A stretch of DNA of 64,000 bases from Marinobacter zhejiangensis (GTDB lineage: Bacteria; Pseudomonadota; Gammaproteobacteria; Pseudomonadales; Oleiphilaceae): assembly GCF_900114775.1 (NCBI RefSeq), contig NZ_FOUE01000005.1, forward strand, positions 62,001-126,000, given 5' to 3'. The translations under genes and the position numbers were made by a program. Below are positions 10,215-18,659 of the stretch, one piece after another; the stretch's first letter is position 1, and each line of letters starts with the position of its first letter. The notes under the pieces are model-generated. The model was not told the DNA's origin, searched no databases, and was given only the letters and a program-made list of their open reading frames with translations.

Positions 10215-12383
10215 GTGACAAGCAATGTTCGCATCGCCCTGAACCGCCCACTGCGCCGGCTGTTCGATTACCAGGTTCCAGACGACCTTCAACTGGCGCC
10301 AGGACAACGGGTCCGCATCCCCTTTGGTCGACAGTCTGCCGTTGGCCTTGTGGTGGAAACCGGAACACCAACACCGGACAACTTCACCCTCAAAAACGTC
10401 AACGAGGCCCTGGAGGCCTGGCCGGTTCTGCCGGAAGAAACCCTGCAATTACTGAGATGGGCAGCCCGCTACTACCAGCACCCGCTAGGCGAGTGCCTGT
10501 TCATGGCACTGCCCCCTGCGCTTCGCCGCGGCCGCGCAGCTGAGCTAAAAACGGAACCCAGCTGGCAGGTAGCCGGTGAGCTGGACGCCATTCCCGCTCG
10601 CGCCCGCCGCCAAAGAGAGCTCTGGCAATGGCTCAGCGCGCAGGCATCCGCTCAGCCGACAAAATCAATCCTGGACCGGGGCTTCAGCCGTGCCCAGCTA
10701 AATGCACTCAGGGACGCCGGGTTAGTCACACAAGGTGACCAATCTCCGGTCAGCGAAAGCCCTCAGCCAGAGCTTGCTCCCCTGCCCCCACTGACAGCGC
10801 ACCAGCAGGAGGCGTTCCAGGCACTCCCGCCCCCAGAATCCGGCTTTACCACGACACTGCTATTCGGCATCACCGGCAGTGGCAAAACCGAAGTTTATTT
10901 ACACTACCTGGAAAAACACTTGGCGGACGAGGGCCAGGCCTTGGTTCTGGTCCCCGAAATCAACCTGACCCCCCAAACCGTCGCCCGCTTCCGACGCTAC
11001 TTCGGCAACAGGATCGCAGTCTGGCATTCCGCCCTAAACGATTCCGAGCGACTTGAAACCTGGCTCCGCATCCGTAACGGCGAACCGGTTATTCTCATTG
11101 GCACCCGCTCTGCTGCCCTGCTTCCCTTTACCCGACTGTCCACCCTGGTGGTGGACGAAGAGCATGACAGCTCGTACAAACAGGGCGAAGGGTTCCGTTA
11201 TTCCGGCCGGGACCTGGCGATCTACCGTGCCCAGTTAAACCAATGCCCGATCATTCTCGGTTCCGCCACGCCCTCCCTGGAGTCTGTTCATAATGCACAG
11301 ACCGGCAGATACGGGCTGGTCAAGCTCGAACAACGAGCGGGACAAGCCAAGCCGCCGGCCATTCAGCTGATGGATGTCCGCAGCCGCCCGCTGGAAGGCG
11401 GTCTGTCACGCCCAGCCCTGATGGCAATCCGGCAATGCCTGGACGCTGGCCAACAGGCCCTGGTCTTCGTCAATCGACGCGGCTATGCCCCGGTGATGAT
11501 GTGCTTTGACTGCGGGCACACCATGGAGTGCCCACGCTGCGACACTCGCCTGACCTATCACCGTCGCGACCGCGCGATGCGCTGTCACCACTGTGACTAC
11601 CAAACTGCAGCTACCGACCACTGCCCCAGCTGCCAAAGTGAGGCATTCAAACCCATCGGCCAGGGCACCGAACGCACCGAAGACGTTCTCAGCGAACAGT
11701 TTCCCAACACGCCGGTGATCCGGGTAGATCGCGACAGTACGCAACGCAAAGGCAGCATCCAGGGACTTCTGGAACGGGTCAACAGTGGCGCGCCCTGCAT
11801 CCTAGTCGGCACCCAGATGCTCGCCAAGGGGCACGATTTTGCCAACGTGACCCTGGTAATCGTCGTCAATGCCGATGGCGGTCTGTTCAGTGTGGATTTC
11901 CGCGCGCCCGAACAACTCATCCAAACGCTGATACAAGTGAGCGGCCGGGCCGGGCGAGGCAAGTTGGCGGGACGGGTTATCGTACAGACCTGTCACAGTG
12001 ATCACCCGTTGCTCAACGCACTCTGCAAAGGACAGTATCTCCCGATTGCCGGACAGATGCTCGCAGAGCGGGAAGCCTCCCATTTGCCACCATTCCAGGC
12101 CATGGCAATTCTACGGGCGGAAGCAGGCACGATGGAGGCCAGCCTCCGTTTTCTGGAACACGCCCGAAACATGGCTCCAGCCGCCCAGCTGGATATCTGG
12201 GGGCCACTGCCAGCTGTTATCGCCAGGCGCGCCGACCGACACCGCGCCCAGCTTGTGCTGTTGAGCCCGACTCGCGCACAGCTTGCCCGAACCCTCAGCC
12301 AGCTCACGCTGACACTGGACCAACAGCGGCAACCCCCGGGCCTGCGCTGGCAGGTTGATGTCGACCCCCTGGAAACCGGCTAG
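10215..12383 (+). CDS. priA: Primosomal replication helicase PriA
   Basis: 3'-to-5' DNA helicase that rebuilds replication forks after collapse. The N-terminal DNA-binding domain begins VRIALNRPLRRLFDYQVP. The helicase core has Walker A GITGSGKTEVY (about residue 220), DEEH (about 313) and the GSATPSLE motif. A zinc region with paired cysteines (CFDCGH, CPRCD, CHHCD, CPSC) follows, then VGTQMLAKGHDF and QVSGRAGRG. I place the start at GTG 10215 because GGAG lies 5 nt upstream and family homology begins there. An in-frame ATG at 10179 has no ribosome-binding site. Confidence 0.95.
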   Translation: MTSNVRIALNRPLRRLFDYQVPDDLQLAPGQRVRIPFGRQSAVGLVVETGTPTPDNFTLKNVNEALEAWPVLPEETLQLLRWAARYYQHPLGECLFMALPPALRRGRAAELKTEPSWQVAGELDAIPARARRQRELWQWLSAQASAQPTKSILDRGFSRAQLNALRDAGLVTQGDQSPVSESPQPELAPLPPLTAHQQEAFQALPPPESGFTTTLLFGITGSGKTEVYLHYLEKHLADEGQALVLVPEINLTPQTVARFRRYFGNRIAVWHSALNDSERLETWLRIRNGEPVILIGTRSAALLPFTRLSTLVVDEEHDSSYKQGEGFRYSGRDLAIYRAQLNQCPIILGSATPSLESVHNAQTGRYGLVKLEQRAGQAKPPAIQLMDVRSRPLEGGLSRPALMAIRQCLDAGQQALVFVNRRGYAPVMMCFDCGHTMECPRCDTRLTYHRRDRAMRCHHCDYQTAATDHCPSCQSEAFKPIGQGTERTEDVLSEQFPNTPVIRVDRDSTQRKGSIQGLLERVNSGAPCILVGTQMLAKGHDFANVTLVIVVNADGGLFSVDFRAPEQLIQTLIQVSGRAGRGKLAGRVIVQTCHSDHPLLNALCKGQYLPIAGQMLAEREASHLPPFQAMAILRAEAGTMEASLRFLEHARNMAPAAQLDIWGPLPAVIARRADRHRAQLVLLSPTRAQLARTLSQLTLTLDQQRQPPGLRWQVDVDPLETG

Positions 12384-12402
12384 CGCCAACCGGTCTCGCG
12401 CA

Positions 12403-12431
12403 TTGAGAATCCACCGCCTTTCCGCGATAAT
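12403..12431 (+). promoter_or_regulatory. Sigma-70 promoter for argS
   Basis: TTGAGA (12403-12408) and GATAAT (12426-12431) are separated by exactly 17 nt. Each differs from consensus at one base. It lies 67 nt upstream of the argS ATG, just after the priA stop. Confidence 0.65.
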
Positions 12432-12497
12432 AGCCCCCTTAACCTCGGGTGCCTTCAGCACCACCTCCAAACCCCACTGACCGAATCATCCGACAGC

Positions 12498-14183
12498 ATG
12501 AAAGAGATTGTTACCGAACTGCTCCAGTCCGCCCTGGCGACCCTGCAATCCGAGGGCACATTGCCTGCCGACATGGCCTTCGCGCCCCAGGTTGGCAATA
12601 CCAAGGACAAAGCCCACGGCGATTACGCCTGTAACATCGCACTGGTCGCCGCCAAGGCCGCCGGCTGCCCGCCCCGCCAACTGGCGGAAATGCTGATCGA
12701 CCGACTGCCCGCCAGCAGCGCAGTGGACAAGGTGGACATTGCCGGCCCAGGTTTCATCAACTTTTTCATGAGCACGTCCAGCGCCTTTGAAATTGTTGCG
12801 ACCATCCTTGACCAGGGGCACGGGTTCGGACGCAATGAGAGCGGCAAGGGTGAGTCAGTCCAGGTCGAATTTGTATCCGCCAATCCGACTGGCCCACTTC
12901 ATGTAGGTCATGGCCGGGGCGCCGCCATCGGCGACTGCCTGTGCCGGCTATTGGATGCCAACGGCTACAAAGTCACTCGGGAGTTTTACTACAACGACGC
13001 CGGCGCCCAGATCAACAACCTGACCTTGTCTGTGCAAGCTCGGGCCAAGAACCTGACACCAGACCATGAAAGCTGGCCTGAAGATGGCTACCGCGGCGAC
13101 TACATCATCGATGTGGCCAACGCCTACCTGGCCGGAGAAACTGTCACTGCGGATGACCGTGAAGTCACCGGTAAAGGTGATCCGGAAGACCAGGACGCCA
13201 TCCGCGACTTCGCTGTGGCCTACCTGCGCCGCGAACAGGACCTTGACCTCAAGGCCTTTGGCGTAGAGTTCGACGTGTATTTCCTTGAGTCTTCCCTCTA
13301 TGCCGACGGGAAGGTCGAGGCAACAGTCGAGCGCCTGAAAGAAAACGGCTTTACCTACGAGAAAGACGGTGCCATGTGGCTCATGACCACCGAATTTGGC
13401 GACGATAAAGACCGGGTCATGCGCAAGAAGGACGGTGGTTACACCTACTTCCTGCCGGACGTGGCTTATCATCTCGACAAATGGCAGCGCGGCTTTACGA
13501 CGGTCATCAACGAGCAAGGTGCCGACCATCACTCCACCGTAACCCGGGTACGCGCTGGGCTACAGGCCCTGGAGAGCGGCATTCCCAAGGGCTGGCCAGA
13601 CTACGTGCTGCATCAGATGGTCATGGTGACCCGCTCCGGCCAGGAAGTGAAGATTTCCAAGCGCGCCGGCAGTTACGTGACCCTGCGCGACCTTATCGAC
13701 GAAGTTGGCCGGGATGCTACCCGCTTCTTTCTCGCAGCCCGCCGTGTGGACTCCCAGTTGACCTTTGATATCGACCTGGCGCGCTCGCAGACCAATGAAA
13801 ACCCGGTTTACTACATTCAGTATGCACATGCCCGTATCTGCAGCGTACTGCGCAAGCTGGCTGACGAAGGCATTGCCCGGAACCGGAGTGAATGTCAGGG
13901 CGACCTTTCGCTGCTGACACTGGATGAGGAAAAGGACCTGGCCAACCAGCTCGCCCGATACCCCGAGCTGATCGCCAATGCCGCGTCTCAACGGGAGCCG
14001 CACCACCTGACCCATTACCTTCGCGAACTGGCAGGGCAATTCCACACCTACTACAACGCGCACAAGGTTCTGGTCGAGGATCAGGCCATCCGCGACGCCC
14101 GCATCAGCCTGTATCTGGCGGTTCGGCAGGTTATTGTCAACGGCCTGGATCTCCTGGGAGTCAGCGCCCCCGAAGAGATGTAA
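12498..14183 (+). CDS. argS: Arginyl-tRNA synthetase
   Basis: Class I synthetase that charges tRNA-Arg. The 561 aa are typical. An N-terminal Add1 domain (about 1-90) is followed by the HIGH-type signature [15 protein letters not shown] (about 128-142). The KMSKS position reads VKISKRAG (about 383), a normal ArgRS variation. The C-terminal DALR anticodon-binding domain ends in [17 protein letters not shown], which matches the family terminus. It has its own promoter-like sequence, and the SPOR-domain gene lies 33 nt downstream. Confidence 0.97.
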   Translation: MKEIVTELLQSALATLQSEGTLPADMAFAPQVGNTKDKAHGDYACNIALVAAKAAGCPPRQLAEMLIDRLPASSAVDKVDIAGPGFINFFMSTSSAFEIVATILDQGHGFGRNESGKGESVQVEFVSANPTGPLHVGHGRGAAIGDCLCRLLDANGYKVTREFYYNDAGAQINNLTLSVQARAKNLTPDHESWPEDGYRGDYIIDVANAYLAGETVTADDREVTGKGDPEDQDAIRDFAVAYLRREQDLDLKAFGVEFDVYFLESSLYADGKVEATVERLKENGFTYEKDGAMWLMTTEFGDDKDRVMRKKDGGYTYFLPDVAYHLDKWQRGFTTVINEQGADHHSTVTRVRAGLQALESGIPKGWPDYVLHQMVMVTRSGQEVKISKRAGSYVTLRDLIDEVGRDATRFFLAARRVDSQLTFDIDLARSQTNENPVYYIQYAHARICSVLRKLADEGIARNRSECQGDLSLLTLDEEKDLANQLARYPELIANAASQREPHHLTHYLRELAGQFHTYYNAHKVLVEDQAIRDARISLYLAVRQVIVNGLDLLGVSAPEEM

Positions 14184-14216
14184 ACCGGCGCAGCAAAGCC
14201 ACAGAGATCTCCCCGC

Positions 14217-14852
14217 ATGCCGAGAGATTACGCAAAAAGAAGTCGACCGGCCGGTGCTGCCAGCACCCGCTCCAAGGCTCCGGGCGCCAAGCGCCCGGCA
14301 AAGCCGGCCGCCTCACCGTCACACCGCCAGTCCGGAGGCCTTTCCGTGCGTTGGATCCTGTCCCTGGCCGCCGTTGGCGGCTTTATCGGGTTTATCCTGT
14401 ATCTGAACACCATCAACCCTCAGCAGGTTCGCCCCACGGTTGCCACCCCAGCACCAGCCCCCGTGGCAACGGCGCCGTCAACCAACACGACTGCGCCCCC
14501 AGCCCAACCCCAGGAACAGCAGGGGTTCCGGTTTTATGAGATGCTTCCGGATTCCGAAGTGATTCCGTCGGATGTGGACGAATACACCCCCTCCCCATCC
14601 CAGCAGCAATACAATTACGTGGTACAAACCGGGTCGTTCCGGAACTCTACCGACGCTGAGCGCCAGCGGGCTCAGATTGCCTTTCAGGGGCTTCGCGCCC
14701 AGGTCAGCCGGATCGACCTGGACAGCGGCTCGACCTGGTACCGTGTCAACGTGGGCCCATTCACCTCCCGCAGCCAGATGAACTCCGCCGTTGACAAGCT
14801 GGTCTCCATCAACATCCAGCCACTGGTGCGCAAGATCCCCAGGGAAGGCTAG
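14217..14852 (+). CDS. SPOR-domain membrane protein (FtsN-like)
   Basis: Bitopic protein likely to bind denuded septal peptidoglycan, as SPOR domains do. The 211 aa comprise a basic, Ala/Pro-rich cytoplasmic segment (1-44), one transmembrane helix (about 46-64), a Pro/Ala/Thr-rich periplasmic linker (about 70-130) and a C-terminal SPOR domain (about 132-208, starting YNYVVQTGSF and containing WYRVNVGPFTSR). The position between argS and hslV is where Pseudomonas and E. coli relatives carry FtsN or an FtsN-like gene. True FtsN identity is not proven because its essential helices are hard to recognise by eye. Confidence 0.85.
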   Translation: MPRDYAKRSRPAGAASTRSKAPGAKRPAKPAASPSHRQSGGLSVRWILSLAAVGGFIGFILYLNTINPQQVRPTVATPAPAPVATAPSTNTTAPPAQPQEQQGFRFYEMLPDSEVIPSDVDEYTPSPSQQQYNYVVQTGSFRNSTDAERQRAQIAFQGLRAQVSRIDLDSGSTWYRVNVGPFTSRSQMNSAVDKLVSINIQPLVRKIPREG

Positions 14853-14903
14853 CGAAAGACCCGCTTAACTAAACTTTTTTCACCCCCTGGCCTTCGCTGC
14901 CAC

Positions 14904-14930
14904 CTTGAAAACCGGGGCAGCGCCTCCATT
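14904..14930 (+). promoter_or_regulatory. Sigma-32 (heat-shock) promoter for hslVU
   Basis: CTTGAAA (14904-14910) is the exact sigma-32 -35 consensus. After 13 nt comes CTCCATTA (14924-14931), close to the -10 consensus CCCCATnTA. It lies 66 nt upstream of hslV, the gene pair classically under RpoH control. Both the match and the context support it. Confidence 0.75.
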
Positions 14931-14995
14931 ACACCCAGACACGCTAGGGAGCCACCACACCGCTCCCCAACCTATCTCGGGCAATTGGAGCCAAC

Positions 14996-15526
14996 ATGAC
15001 TACGATTCTTTCCGTGCGACGCGACGACGAGGTCGCCATGGGTGGCGACGGCCAGGTCTCTCTGGGCAACACCGTCATGAAAGGAAACGCACGCAAGGTT
15101 CGGCGCCTCTACAACGGCCAGGTGCTTGCCGGGTTTGCTGGCGGAACCGCCGATGCCTTCACCCTTTTTGAACGCTTCGAAGCCCAGCTTGAAAAGCACC
15201 AGGGCAACCTCACCAGGGCGGCGGTCGAGCTTGCCAAAGACTGGCGCACCGACCGGGCCCTGCGCCGACTCGAAGCACTGCTGGCGGTAGCGGACAAAAC
15301 CGCGTCATTGATCATTACCGGTAACGGTGATGTCATCGAGCCGGAAAACGGCCTGATCGCAATTGGCTCTGGAGGCCCGTTTGCCCAGGCCGCGGGCCGC
15401 GCACTCCAGGAAAACACCGAGCTCAGCGCTCACGAGATTGTCGAAAAGGGTCTCGATATCGCCGCCGATATCTGCATCTACACCAACCACAATCGCACCC
15501 TTGAAGTGCTGTCCAAAAACGACTGA
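14996..15526 (+). CDS. hslV: ATP-dependent protease subunit HslV
   Basis: Proteolytic core of the HslVU (ClpYQ) protease, a dodecamer that degrades regulatory and misfolded proteins. The 176 aa expose the catalytic Thr2 after removal of Met1 (MTTILSVR). The conserved [20 protein letters not shown] and [17 protein letters not shown] segments follow. GGAG precedes the ATG at a normal distance. hslU begins 12 nt downstream. Confidence 0.98.
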   Translation: MTTILSVRRDDEVAMGGDGQVSLGNTVMKGNARKVRRLYNGQVLAGFAGGTADAFTLFERFEAQLEKHQGNLTRAAVELAKDWRTDRALRRLEALLAVADKTASLIITGNGDVIEPENGLIAIGSGGPFAQAAGRALQENTELSAHEIVEKGLDIAADICIYTNHNRTLEVLSKND

Positions 15527-15538
15527 CCCGGAGCCACC

Positions 15539-16867
15539 ATGTCTGCAATGACTCCCCGAGAAATTGTCCACGAACTCAATAAACACATCGTTGGTCAGGG
15601 TGAAGCCAAACGCGCGGTCGCCATTGCCCTGCGTAATCGCTGGCGCCGCATGCAGCTCGACAGCACCCTGCGCGATGAAATCACACCCAAGAACATTCTG
15701 ATGATTGGCCCGACCGGAGTGGGCAAGACAGAAATTGCCCGTCGCCTGGCAAAGCTGGCAGACGCCCCCTTCCTCAAGGTTGAAGCAACCAAGTTTACCG
15801 AAGTGGGATATGTTGGCCGGGACGTCGAATCGATCATTCGCGACCTGGTGGACATGGCGGTCAAAATGATCCGCGAACAGGACATGAAGCGACACGAAAA
15901 CCGTGCCCTCGACGCAGCCGAAGACCGCATCCTTGACGCTTTGCTGCCACCCGCCCGCGGGTTTGACGATGATGGCCGCAATACCCAGGACTCCAGTACC
16001 CGCCAGATGTTCCGCAAGAAGCTGCGGGAAGGCGAGCTGGATGACAAGGAAATCGAGATTGAACTCAGCAGCGCTGGCCCTGGGGTGGAAATCATGGCCC
16101 CTCCCGGTATGGAGGAAATGACCTCTCAACTGCAGAACATGTTCTCTAACCTGTCGTCAGAGCGCCGCAAGACCCGCAAGATGAAGGTCGCCGACGCCAT
16201 GCGCCGCGCCAAGGACGAAGAAGCCGCCAAGCTCGTCAACGAAGAGGAGCTCAAACAGAAAGCCATTCAGGCCGTCGAGCAGAATGGCATCGTGTTCATC
16301 GACGAGATTGATAAAGTTGCCAAGCGTTCGGAAAACGCCTCCACCGACGTATCCCGTGAAGGGGTACAACGGGACCTGTTGCCACTGATCGAAGGCAGCA
16401 CCGTGAGCACCAAGTTTGGCTCGGTCCGGACCGATCATATCCTGTTCATTGCCTCGGGCGCGTTTCACTTGGCCAAGCCCTCCGACCTGATTCCGGAACT
16501 CCAGGGCCGACTGCCGATCCGGGTGGAACTGCAAGCGCTCAGCCCGGACGATTTCAAGCGCATCCTGACCGAACCTGATGCATCACTTGTCCAGCAGTAC
16601 CAGGCACTGCTGTCCACTGAAGGCGTCCAATTGACCTTCAGTGACGATGCCATCGCCCGTATCGCGGAAGTAGCCTGGAAAGTAAATGAGAGCACGGAGA
16701 ACATCGGTGCCCGCCGCCTGCATACGGTGCTTGAACGCCTGCTGGAAAGCTTGTCGTTCGATGCCGGCGATAAAGTGAACGAGCAGTTTGAGATCACTGC
16801 GGCTTATGTTGATGAAAAGCTTGGGGAGCTGTCGGAAGACGAAGACCTGAGCCGCTATATCCTCTAA
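15539..16867 (+). CDS. hslU: HslU, ATPase subunit of HslVU protease
   Basis: AAA+ unfoldase that feeds substrates to HslV. The 442 aa have Walker [12 protein letters not shown] (about 59-69), the pore motif GYVGRD (about 89-94), an intermediate I-domain (about 110-240), Walker [14 protein letters not shown] (about 249), the sensor/arginine region with [11 protein letters not shown], and the C-terminal SRYIL tail that docks into HslV. The first ATG is preceded by GGAG; a second Met at codon 4 is possible. It is co-transcribed with hslV. Confidence 0.98.
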   Translation: MSAMTPREIVHELNKHIVGQGEAKRAVAIALRNRWRRMQLDSTLRDEITPKNILMIGPTGVGKTEIARRLAKLADAPFLKVEATKFTEVGYVGRDVESIIRDLVDMAVKMIREQDMKRHENRALDAAEDRILDALLPPARGFDDDGRNTQDSSTRQMFRKKLREGELDDKEIEIELSSAGPGVEIMAPPGMEEMTSQLQNMFSNLSSERRKTRKMKVADAMRRAKDEEAAKLVNEEELKQKAIQAVEQNGIVFIDEIDKVAKRSENASTDVSREGVQRDLLPLIEGSTVSTKFGSVRTDHILFIASGAFHLAKPSDLIPELQGRLPIRVELQALSPDDFKRILTEPDASLVQQYQALLSTEGVQLTFSDDAIARIAEVAWKVNESTENIGARRLHTVLERLLESLSFDAGDKVNEQFEITAAYVDEKLGELSEDEDLSRYIL

Positions 16868-16880
16868 GTCCTTATAGCCA

Positions 16881-16900
16881 ACCCCGCCCTTGGGCGGGGT
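16881..16900 (+). terminator. GC hairpin after hslU
   Basis: Perfect 20-nt palindrome (ACCCCGCCCT/TGGGCGGGGT arms), 13 nt after the hslU stop and 21 nt before the next start. It lacks a T-run, so it may attenuate or stabilise the transcript rather than fully terminate. Confidence 0.5.
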
Positions 16901-16921
16901 GCACTGCCAACGGGTCACACC

Positions 16922-17281
16922 ATGACGGAACAACGCCCCACCAACATCCAGATCCGCAAGCAAAGCCGCCTGGTCCATCTCGATTATGCTGATGGCCAGA
17001 GTTTCGAGCTGCCCTTCGAGTTGCTCCGGGTGTACTCCCCTTCCGCCGAGGTTCGCGGCCATGGCAATGGACCCGGTACCCTGCAAACGGGCAAGCGCGA
17101 CGTTTTGGTCACCGGTGCGGAGATGATTGGCAACTATGCCCTCAAGTTGACGTTTAGCGACGGTCACGACTCCGGGCTCTACACCTGGAGCTATCTCAGG
17201 GAACTGGGAGAAAAAGCCCCGGAGTTCTGGCAACAGTACCTCACCAGACTGGAGCAGGAAGGTGGCTCCAGGGAACCCTGA
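16922..17281 (+). CDS. DUF971 (gamma-butyrobetaine hydroxylase N-terminal-like) protein
   Basis: A 119-aa cytoplasmic protein consisting of one DUF971 domain, the small beta domain also found at the N-terminus of gamma-butyrobetaine hydroxylase. Visible family features are LVHLDYADGQSFELPFELLRVYSPSAE near the start and the GNYALKLTFSDGHDSGLYTWSYLRELG core. Stand-alone members are common next to hslVU in Pseudomonas-type genomes. Their role is not established; Fe-S or metal-related functions have been suggested for relatives. I assign no function. Confidence 0.9.
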   Translation: MTEQRPTNIQIRKQSRLVHLDYADGQSFELPFELLRVYSPSAEVRGHGNGPGTLQTGKRDVLVTGAEMIGNYALKLTFSDGHDSGLYTWSYLRELGEKAPEFWQQYLTRLEQEGGSREP

Positions 17282-17308
17282 AGCCATTTTCAAAGCCTTA
17301 ACCCGGCC

Positions 17309-18568
17309 TTACAAGGCTTTCTGAATCATCTCAGTCACACCATTGAGACTCGCCCCCAGACGTCCCTTTTGCGCCTTTCTGCGGTCTCGCGCAACATAGA
17401 GCGGAAGCATCTCGCCGTACAGACTGGTGCTGATGGTACGCTGTTCATCCTCCAGCCGATCGCGACGAAGGCGAATACCATAGCGCAACAGCCTCGGCTC
17501 CAGCTCGTCCGCACGATTCAGCAAATCCCTCCGGGTCATCTGATAGGCGTGCTCACACACCATCCGTCGAGTCTGGAAGCTGAACACACTGGAGAAGAAC
17601 AACTTGGCATCATCCCGGGTCGGCTCAAACAACAGCAGGTCCTTATCCGGGTAATCACGGGAATACTGGGCAATGCCCGCCTGCATCCGGGAATAGACCA
17701 TGGTGCGGAAGGTCTGGGACAACAGGTTGGGCATACCAGAGTGGGTCAAGGTTCCCGGAGACATGGTTCCGGCCCGTACCGCAGCGCTGGCATCAATGGG
17801 CACCTGGGGGTTCACCGCGAACACCAAGTCGGCACCATCCTCAAACGCCACCGACGCATGCAGGGCCTTACGCAAAGTGCCATCCACGTAGTAGCGGCCA
17901 TCAATATTAACGGGCACGTAAATCCCCGGAGCTGATGTACTGGCCTGGATCGCTTTGGAAATGGGCACATGATCAAAGCCAGGCGCACCAAAGCAAACCG
18001 GCTCAGAGCTTTCCACATCCGTTGCAACGATGTAGAGACTGCGTTTCAACTGGCGAAAATCGTTCGCCCGCCCCAGCATGGTGAAGGCCCGCTTCAGGTA
18101 ATCGTGTAGCCCTTCATTATCGAACAGCCCCGCCGGCGCAGCCTGGGCGAGGATCGTCAGGGCCTCCAGCAGGCTCTGGTCATAGGGGTTATTGACGAAC
18201 CGGGACAAGGCCGTTGTGACCAGCTTTGGTACTGACAACAAACGGCTGCCGAACTCCCGCAGTGCCGGACGATAAAACACCTCCGGGTGGAACGGATGCA
18301 CTTCCGCTTCATTGCGGACAAAGATCCGACATAGCTGAGCCGTTGTGACCTGGTTTGCCAGGTTGGCAGCAACAAACGACCCGGCATTGACCCCAACGTA
18401 CACATCGACGTCATTGAAATCGAGCCCATCAAGCGCCTCATCCAGAGCCCGCAGGGCACCAATTTCGTATATACCGCCGAGCGGCCCGCCCCCGCCAAGG
18501 GCCAAACCAATTCGAGGTCTCGGCTTAATCTCTGTATGGGTTGCTGCCATCGTTGTTTTTCCAAACAT
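17309..18568 (-). CDS. Patatin-like protein with altered nucleophile motif
   Basis: A 419-aa patatin-family protein. The oxyanion loop GLALGGGGPLGG (about 20-31) and the catalytic-Asp motif YYVDGTLRK (about 228-236) are intact. The expected nucleophile elbow G-x-S-x-G instead reads G-V-N-A-G-S (about residue 71), so the Ser position is Asn; I rechecked this in the DNA at 18383-18400. It may be a catalytically dead patatin, or the adjacent Ser may serve, which would be unusual. It lies 91 nt downstream of ptsP on the same strand. The C-terminal 100 residues are basic with no recognisable domain. Confidence 0.85.
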   Translation of the reverse strand: MFGKTTMAATHTEIKPRPRIGLALGGGGPLGGIYEIGALRALDEALDGLDFNDVDVYVGVNAGSFVAANLANQVTTAQLCRIFVRNEAEVHPFHPEVFYRPALREFGSRLLSVPKLVTTALSRFVNNPYDQSLLEALTILAQAAPAGLFDNEGLHDYLKRAFTMLGRANDFRQLKRSLYIVATDVESSEPVCFGAPGFDHVPISKAIQASTSAPGIYVPVNIDGRYYVDGTLRKALHASVAFEDGADLVFAVNPQVPIDASAAVRAGTMSPGTLTHSGMPNLLSQTFRTMVYSRMQAGIAQYSRDYPDKDLLLFEPTRDDAKLFFSSVFSFQTRRMVCEHAYQMTRRDLLNRADELEPRLLRYGIRLRRDRLEDEQRTISTSLYGEMLPLYVARDRRKAQKGRLGASLNGVTEMIQKAL

Positions 18569-18659
18569 TGAACACGGGGTCGCCCTAATCTAGCAGTCCA
18601 TTTTAGAGTACTCACCCTACAAATAGGCCAAACGCCATGCTTGGCGGGCCCATAGGGGT

